A stretch of DNA of 64,000 bases, taken from the NCBI RefSeq assembly GCF_037176765.1, contig NC_090023.1:53088866-53152865 (forward strand). Direction: 5' to 3'. The translations under genes and the position numbers were made by a program. How positions within the stretch are numbered: position 1 is the stretch's first letter; each line of letters starts with the position of its first letter. This stretch comes from Anolis sagrei. Lineage: Eukaryota; Chordata; Lepidosauria; Squamata; Anolidae. The notes under the pieces are model-generated. The model had not been told where the DNA came from, ran no database searches, and was given only the letters and a program-made list of their open reading frames with translations. This document shows positions 59,289 through 64,000 of the stretch, in pieces.

Positions 59289-59289
<1 letters not shown>
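58240..59289 (+). mobile_element. R4-clade LINE, C-terminal third with restriction-like endonuclease region
   Basis: The + strand encodes, with several frame breaks, VDRLYLPRTSGGRGLLQV-like sequence, WLTNGTLKKE, then a zinc-knuckle CGLCKEADETIDHILSCC, and the segment corresponding to the restriction-like endonuclease (TPDLTIVLKNK, then VDVAIPGDSRIEEKQAEKL-like). A CCHC finger before such an endonuclease is the R2/R4 arrangement. The 3' end lies at (AAT)n 59287-59337. It is the longest R4 copy here and 5' truncated. Confidence 0.85.

Positions 59290-59337
<48 letters not shown>
59287..59337. repeat. (AAT)n microsatellite tail
   Basis: About 16 AAT units between the R4 3' end and an inverted SINE tail. 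Confidence 0.95.
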
Positions 59338-59745
59338 TTTATTTTATCTCCCCGGAGGGACTCACAGTGGATTACACTACACATATGAGGCAAACATTCA
59401 ATGTCTTTCAACACACACAGTGAACAACAACATACAACAGAGACAAAGGTCAAAGGCTTCCCCTTTTTCTATCTCTGGCATCTGGAGGCGATGCTCAACT
59501 CCGGCCATGGGGAGGTGCTCTTATTCTATTTTCCATGCTGAGGCGCCTGCTGTCCATGGACATCTCCGATTGTGTTGCCGCCATGTCTTCATGGGGGACC
59601 CTTTTACCTTCCCGCCGAGGTGGTACCTATTGATCTACTTGCATTGCATGCGTTTGAACTGCTAGGTTAGCATGAGCTAGGGCTGATAGTCGAGAGCTCA
59701 CCCCAACTCGTGGCTTTGAACTGCCAACCATCCAGTCAGCTTTTT
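59338..59745 (-). mobile_element. Near full-length tRNA-derived SINE with LINE-like tail
   Basis: Inverted: tail 'atctccccggagggactcac' and 'ggcaaacattcaatg', then 'caaaggtcaaaggcttcccc', body and a head ending at about 59745. Confidence 0.8.
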
Positions 59746-60149
59746 CTTTAGAATTCATCTAAAGAAAGGCAGTAGAAATATTTTCAGGCCAAAAAGGAGT
59801 GGGCTGTTTTTAAGAATAGAATCTTTCTTTCTACATCCCAAGACTTTGTCTCCTTTCTACATCACATCGATTGGATGTTCCTTCTACTAGTCTTGTTCCA
59901 CTTGATGGTCAGTGATGGTCAATATAAGTTATATATTTGGGGTTTTTGGAACTCCCTCCCAGGAACTCCCTCCCAGGTCAGGAAGTAAGAAGATTTAACT
60001 TACTTCCGGACCTTCAGGAAGTAAGTTAAATCCTGATTGTGTGAGCAAGCATTTGCACAATGATTCCCAGTGCAACAATGAACAATGAAAAGTTGAATGG
60101 TTCCTGGATTATGCTTTTGGACTGTGTGATTTTAAGTAATTATTTTAAG

Positions 60150-60303
60150 TGATCTGTTTTAATTATGTGATTTTAAAGTTTATGTTGTTTTATTTTTATA
60201 TGTATTCAAAGCATTGAATTGTGCCTCTGCTGTTAGCTGCCCTGAGTGCCCTTCAGGGTTGGAAGGGCAGGATATAAATGTGGCAAATAAATAAATAAAT
60301 AAA
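60150..60303 (+). mobile_element. LINE/SINE tail just upstream of the IgV exon
   Basis: 'caaagcattgaattgtgcc', 'ccctgagtgcccttcagg' and (AAATA)n end about 140 bp before the IgV acceptor. Confidence 0.7.
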
Positions 60304-60443
60304 TCTTTTTTCTTTGCCTCCCTCCCTGCTTCTCAAAAAAGTATTATTTCGGGGGACACATGTAAGAAGCAGTTTCCAGAGCAAGTATTTCAGGCATCAA
60401 ATACTTGTTTTCTTTATGCTTCCCTCAGCTCCTTCCTTCTCAG

Positions 60444-60779
60444 GCCTGGAGATTACTGTGACAGCCAAAGTAGGAGATGAAGCCAAACTTCCGTGCAGCT
60501 GCAGTAGAAAATATACAGGCAGTGAACTGAAGACTTACAAAATCTACTGGCAAAAACCAGTAAGAAAGGAGAGGGAAGAGCTGGTTGTGATTTCTCACAA
60601 AGATGGCAAAGATGAACCTGAAAGAAAAGACCAACATTACCAGAACAGAACAAAGATGAATGAGAAAAATCTTACACTTTCAATATTCTCAGTGCAAGCA
60701 TCGGATAAGGGCACATATAAGTGCATCATCGTAAAGGATGGGAAAAAATGTGACGACTCCGTCAATTTATCTGTAGTGG
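60444..60779 (+). CDS. CD80: CD80 (B7-1) IgV-like domain exon
   Basis: Acceptor TTCTCAG before 60444; the first two bases complete Gly24. The exon encodes residues 24-135 (starting GLEITVTAKVGDEAKLPC) and ends GTAGTGG|GTAAGT at 60779/60780 in phase 1. Canonical V-domain features are Cys41, Trp59 in KIYWQKP (mammalian CD80 has IYWQKE), and ASDKGTYKC with Cys117. Sequons lie at Asn91 (NRT, at the same place as in human CD80), Asn99 and Asn131. Extra cysteines at 43 and 126 could form a second bridge. This domain carries the CD28/CTLA-4 binding face. A second in-frame acceptor 15 bp upstream (CCCTCAG ending at 60428) would add APSFS-type residues at the N terminus. An open frame continues upstream and downstream of the exon but is intronic. 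Confidence 0.92.
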
Positions 60780-61116
60780 GTAAGTTCCTAAATGATAACA
60801 GCAACACTTACGTTGTAAAATCCTATTAATTTCTTTTAAACATAGTTTGTTCAAATTGTTCATATTTACACATTTTCCTTATGTTTAGACAACTTTTATA
60901 AATCAATTTACAAAATAGAACATTGAAAAATCCCAGAACTTTTGAGCCATGTAATGATATCAGCAACTAATTCATTTGCTTCCATTTTTAAATGAAATGG
61001 ATTAATATTCCCCCTTTTCTCTTTAGTCATCTCTGTCTTTATTTGACAATTCTCCATGTTATGTTATGTGATTTCTTTATCATCTGATCTCCATTAGAAT
61101 CATGTTATTCCCTTCA

Positions 61117-61344
61117 GTGGAGACCCCAGTGGCACAATGGTCAGAACTGCTAACTGAAAGAGGACAGGAGTGGGGTGAGCTCCCATGTGTGAGCTCCAGC
61201 TCCTCATTTGGGGATATGAGAGGAGTCTCCCACATGATGGTAAAACATCTGGGTGTCCCCTGGGCGATGTCCTTTTAGACAGCCAGTTCTCCCACACCAG
61301 AAGCAACTTGCAGTTTCTCAAGTTGCTCTTGACACAAAAAAGAA
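61117..61344 (+). mobile_element. tRNA-derived SINE with 10-bp target duplication
   Basis: Head 'agaccccagtggcacaatgg', body 'tcctcatttggggatatgag', end 'caagttgctcttgacac' and A run. ATTCCCTTCA at 61107-61116 is repeated at 61345-61354. Confidence 0.9.
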
Positions 61345-61385
61345 ATTCCCTTCAATTAAGAGGCATGTTTAAAATCAAAGAAAAA

Positions 61386-61419
61386 TGTTGTGTGCAATTT
61401 TTAAAAATTGCACACAACA
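61386..61419. repeat. Perfect 34-bp palindrome
   Basis: TGTTGTGTGCAATTTTT is followed at once by its exact reverse complement, with no spacer. Confidence 0.97.
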
Positions 61420-61490
61420 GTTGAGGATTTGAACAAGAAGACATAGTTTTTATAATTTGAGGATTTGAACAAAAAGACATAGTTTTTATA
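61420..61490 (+). repeat. Direct duplication of about 37 bp next to the palindrome
   Basis: 'ttgaggatttgaacaagaag' with 'acatagtttttataa' occurs twice in succession, with one difference. Confidence 0.9.
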
Positions 61491-61690
61491 AATTTTGTTA
61501 TTGCTTTTTACGGTTTTTAAATGTATTGTAATGTGTGTGTGTTTTTTTTTCCTTTTAACCTATGTATGTATTTTTATATGCCATCTAATTGTGCCGATTT
61601 GTATCCCACCCTGAGTCACCTTCGGGCTGATAGGGGTGGGATAAAAGTGACGTAAATAATAAATAAATACATACATAAATACATAAAATC
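61491..61690 (+). mobile_element. LINE tail fragment
   Basis: 'ccaccctgagtcaccttcgg', 'gataggggtgggataaaag' and (AAATA)n. Confidence 0.65.
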
Positions 61691-62265
61691 ATAATAAATT
61701 TAACCAACCAAGATGAACCAAAATAAAATATTGTTCCATCCCAGCATGAAGGTTGGGCTATTGGTTTATGAAGCTTTGATAAAATTAAAATGTAATGCCC
61801 TCCATATTAAATATTTCTACTATAGCAAGCCAAATGCCTGCAACTGATCACATGGGGACAATGGTAGCCATTTGCTTTACAGAGTTTTCATGAAGCCTAG
61901 TGCAAGCCTCTCCCAACCAAATGCTGTCCAAATGTTTTGGAGTCCAATTCAATCAGAGATAAGCATATCTGTAGGGTACTAGACTGGAGAAGGCTAAGTA
62001 ATGATTGCAAAACCCTTTCAAATCTTTAACATCACTACAAAAAATGTTAGCTTTTATTTGATTCCCAAATAACTTTTGATAAAAAGTTATGTTGCCAATT
62101 CATCTTGAAAACATTTCCCTTTTAGGTATTGTGTGCAAAACGAGCTTTAAGGAATTCCTTATCTAAAGAGAATTTCTGTTGGTTTGGATACTATTTTGTG
62201 AATTCAGAGTGTTCTTATTTCACTTCAGAATCAGCGAATTCATGCTAATAATTCACGGACATTAA
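61691..62265 (+). other. CD80 intron stretch without recognised features
   Basis: Part of the intron between the IgV and IgC exons; nothing recognised. Confidence 0.5.
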
Positions 62266-62267
62266 CA

Positions 62268-62605
62268 GTAAAGGGATAAAGGTTTCCCCTGACATTGAGT
62301 CTAGTTGAGTCCAACTCTGGGTGGTGGTGCTCATCTCCATTTCTAAGCTGAAGAGCTGCCGTTGTCCATAGACGCTTCCAAGGTCAAGTGGCTGGCTTGA
62401 CTGCATGGAGTGCCGTTACCTTCCCGCCAAAGTGGTACCTATTGATCTACTCACATTTGTATGTTTTCAAACTGCTATGTTGGCAAAAGCTGGGTCTAAC
62501 AACAGGAGCTCATCCCATCATGTGGCTTTGAACCGTCGACCTTCTGGTCAGCAAGTTCTGCAGCTTAGCGGTTTAACCGCAACAACACCACAACCCCTAA
62601 CAGAC
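62268..62605 (-). mobile_element. tRNA-derived SINE
   Basis: Inverted: 'ataaaggtttcccctgacat' at the left, head at the right ending 'aacaccacaacccc'. The 141-residue open frame from 62405 runs through it by chance. Confidence 0.85.
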
Positions 62606-63492
62606 ATTAACAGACATAGGCCTAAATACAGTTGCTTCATCCCAACTAGAGCAGACCCAGTGAATAAAATGCTGAATACTAAATCAGTGCTTATGGAAAT
62701 CGGTTTATTTAATAGGGCTATTTTATTTACTGACTATCATGTCATTATTCCTGTAGAAAAAAGATTACATTTGTGCCGTCATGCTTGGGGGCTATTTTCC
62801 CCCAAGGGATTGCTTCTTGCCCTCCTATAGGAAACTGGAACTCCCAAAAACCCAAAACGCTGTAAATAACTCAAAATAAGTTTCATTGATCACGAAGCAA
62901 TAAGCTGGAAAACTTTAGAGGGGTGAAGGAAAATATACGTTACAGTCTCAATTAGTCCTGGGTCCAAGGAGTTTGAAGCTGAGAAGCCTCACCAAATTTC
63001 CTCTTTCCGCAATGGCTGTGAATGCCGGAGCAAACCACACCCCAGTTCAGATGGCCTATGTTTTGAAGACTCAGGATCTTCCTTTGGTGCCAAAAGAACC
63101 GGTTTGAGTCTCCTCAATTATTGTCCAGGACGATCTGGACATAAAGCATGAGTCCCAAGGGTAAAAAAACCCTCAGAACTGGTGCTAAGAGGTAATTTAA
63201 ATCAGGGTCCTTTAGAGTCAAGTCTCTTACTCATGTCCATGTGGCAGGAACTCTGATGGCGGAATGAAAAGAAAAAGGGGGCTCTCCCCTCCTGCAGGAA
63301 GAGGTGGAGCCAAACAGTACTGATTGACAGCTACAAGCAACCAATCCATACAACTATACATAAGCAGGGTAAAAAGGGGCGGGATTAAGCATGATGCAAC
63401 AGTTTCAATCTTGCAACTAACAGTTCTATACATAGGTGGCGCCACTCGTGCCGTCGCAACATTCAATGGAAGGGAAAAACTTCTGATTCTCA
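62606..63492 (+). other. CD80 intron stretch without recognised features
   Basis: No repeat or exon recognised. Confidence 0.45.
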
Positions 63493-63632
63493 GGCCCCTT
63501 CCACACAGCTGAATAAAATCCCACATTATATGCTTTGAATCTGAATGTGGACTCTAATAATTCAGTTCAAAGCAGATATTGTGGGATTTTCTGCCTTGAT
63601 ATTCTGGGTTATATGACTGTGTGGAAGGACCC
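63493..63632. mobile_element. Intact palindromic MITE
   Basis: GGCCCCTTCCACACAGCTGA and its inverse 'gactgtgtggaaggacc' bound a 140-bp hairpin with 'aaaatcccacattatatgc' and 'agatattgtgggatttt'. CTCAG flanks both sides. It is the uninterrupted form of the element at 14064-14956. Confidence 0.85.
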
Positions 63633-63719
63633 TCAGTGTCATTAATGTTGAGTGATATCTCTCAGAATTATTGTTACATGTGTTGTTCTTACCTTTTCTC
63701 ACTCTTTCTCTTTAACCAG

Positions 63720-64000
63720 CTGATTTTAGGAGGCCTATTATATCTGCAGGGATACCGAATGGCTGTGACCCCGCTCTGTTGACACTCTGGTGTTCTTCTC
63801 ATGGAGGATTAAACCCAGATTTTAAGATGCTTGGATCCATCAATAATAAGACGGAGAACTGGACTGTTTCTTCAACAGCTGACAACCAGACTGAACTTCT
63901 TAATGTTACTGGCTACATGCAGCTCAACGTGACTGGAAATATCCTTGTCCAATGCTCAATTGAGTATGCTGGAAGACAAGTTTCTGCCAACTTCACGTGG
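63720..64000 (+). CDS. CD80: CD80 (B7-1) IgC-like domain exon, cut by the window end
   Basis: A pyrimidine-rich acceptor ending TTTAACCAG at 63719 starts the exon in phase 1. The junction codon is Ala136, giving VVADFRRP; human CD80 has VKADFPTP at this boundary. Residues 137-229 include Cys160 in TLWCSSHGGLNPDF and Cys214 in VQCSIEYAGRQV (human MCLIKYGHLRV), ending NFTW where human CD80 has QTFNW. Six sequons (Asn178, 182, 191, 197, 205 and 226) make a heavily glycosylated membrane-proximal domain. Cys151 is unpaired in the standard fold. The transmembrane and cytoplasmic exons lie beyond the window. CD86 is the alternative, but the ADF junction, the NFTW end and the ADPRH neighbour favour CD80. 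Confidence 0.92.

Larger units (their letters stand above)
41263..60443 (+). other. CD80: CD80 intron between signal and IgV exons (19 kb)
   Basis: Donor GTAAGT at 41263 and acceptor CTTCTCAG ending at 60443. The intron is repeat-rich; elements are listed separately. Stretches with nothing recognised: 41300-41735, 42070-43155, 43965-44590, 45420-45775, 46625-47100, 47522-49420, 50392-52440, 52550-54195, 54905-55490, 55795-56435, 56930-57935 and 59750-60145. Confidence 0.8.

Noticed and set aside
62405-62830. Open frame of 141 codons on the + strand
   Set aside because: Its first 60 codons are antisense SINE and the rest is intronic sequence without a family.

Overview
The window is vertebrate nuclear DNA. 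It carries spliced genes, a CpG-rich promoter and very dense interspersed repeats. The repeat mix is that of a squamate reptile, most likely an iguanian lizard of the Anolis kind: Penelope-like elements, an R4-clade LINE with (TAA)n tails, CR1, L1 and CR1/L2-like LINE pieces, tRNA-derived SINEs with LINE-like tails, several non-autonomous hAT and pogo/Tigger-like DNA elements, and palindromic MITEs. The species is inferred from this mix and from the protein sequences, not measured.

There are three host genes. (1) 106-356 (+) is the last coding exon of an unidentified single-pass membrane protein, followed by a long 3' UTR ending near a poly(A) signal at 2215-2220. (2) ADPRH (-), ADP-ribosylarginine hydrolase, has coding exons at 18688-18376, 10297-9937 and 8016-7617. 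Joined, they give 357 residues with both aspartate pairs of the di-metal site. A CpG-rich promoter and leader exon lie at about 23.1-23.7 kb. (3) CD80 (+), the B7-1 co-stimulatory ligand, has a signal-peptide exon at 41152-41262, an IgV exon at 60444-60779 and an IgC exon from 63720 that runs off the window end. ADPRH and CD80 stand head to head, as in mammals (human 3q13.33). The gene at the left edge is not the expected mammalian neighbour.

Layout: 0-2.2 kb membrane-protein 3' end; 2.4-7.3 kb repeats (hAT, serial R4 3' ends, SINE); 7.6-23.7 kb ADPRH, whose introns hold two Tigger-like elements, a solo LTR inside a MITE, a Penelope-like element and a probable second LTR; 23.8-38.7 kb intergenic DNA dominated by a 3.9-kb composite hAT element (30496-34396) carrying a tandem array of 333-bp Penelope-derived units; 38.7-64 kb CD80, whose 19-kb second intron holds CR1, Tigger, SINE, Penelope, hAT, R4 and other LINE copies.

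The most notable observations are: the composite hAT with a perfect 8-bp target duplication around the satellite array; a three-unit higher-order period in that array; a hammerhead-ribozyme-like core in the Penelope terminal region; a leader exon that would splice in frame to give ADPRH a myristoylation-type N terminus; and two in-frame acceptors 15 bp apart at the CD80 IgV exon. No tRNA, rRNA, CRISPR or bacterial feature was seen.
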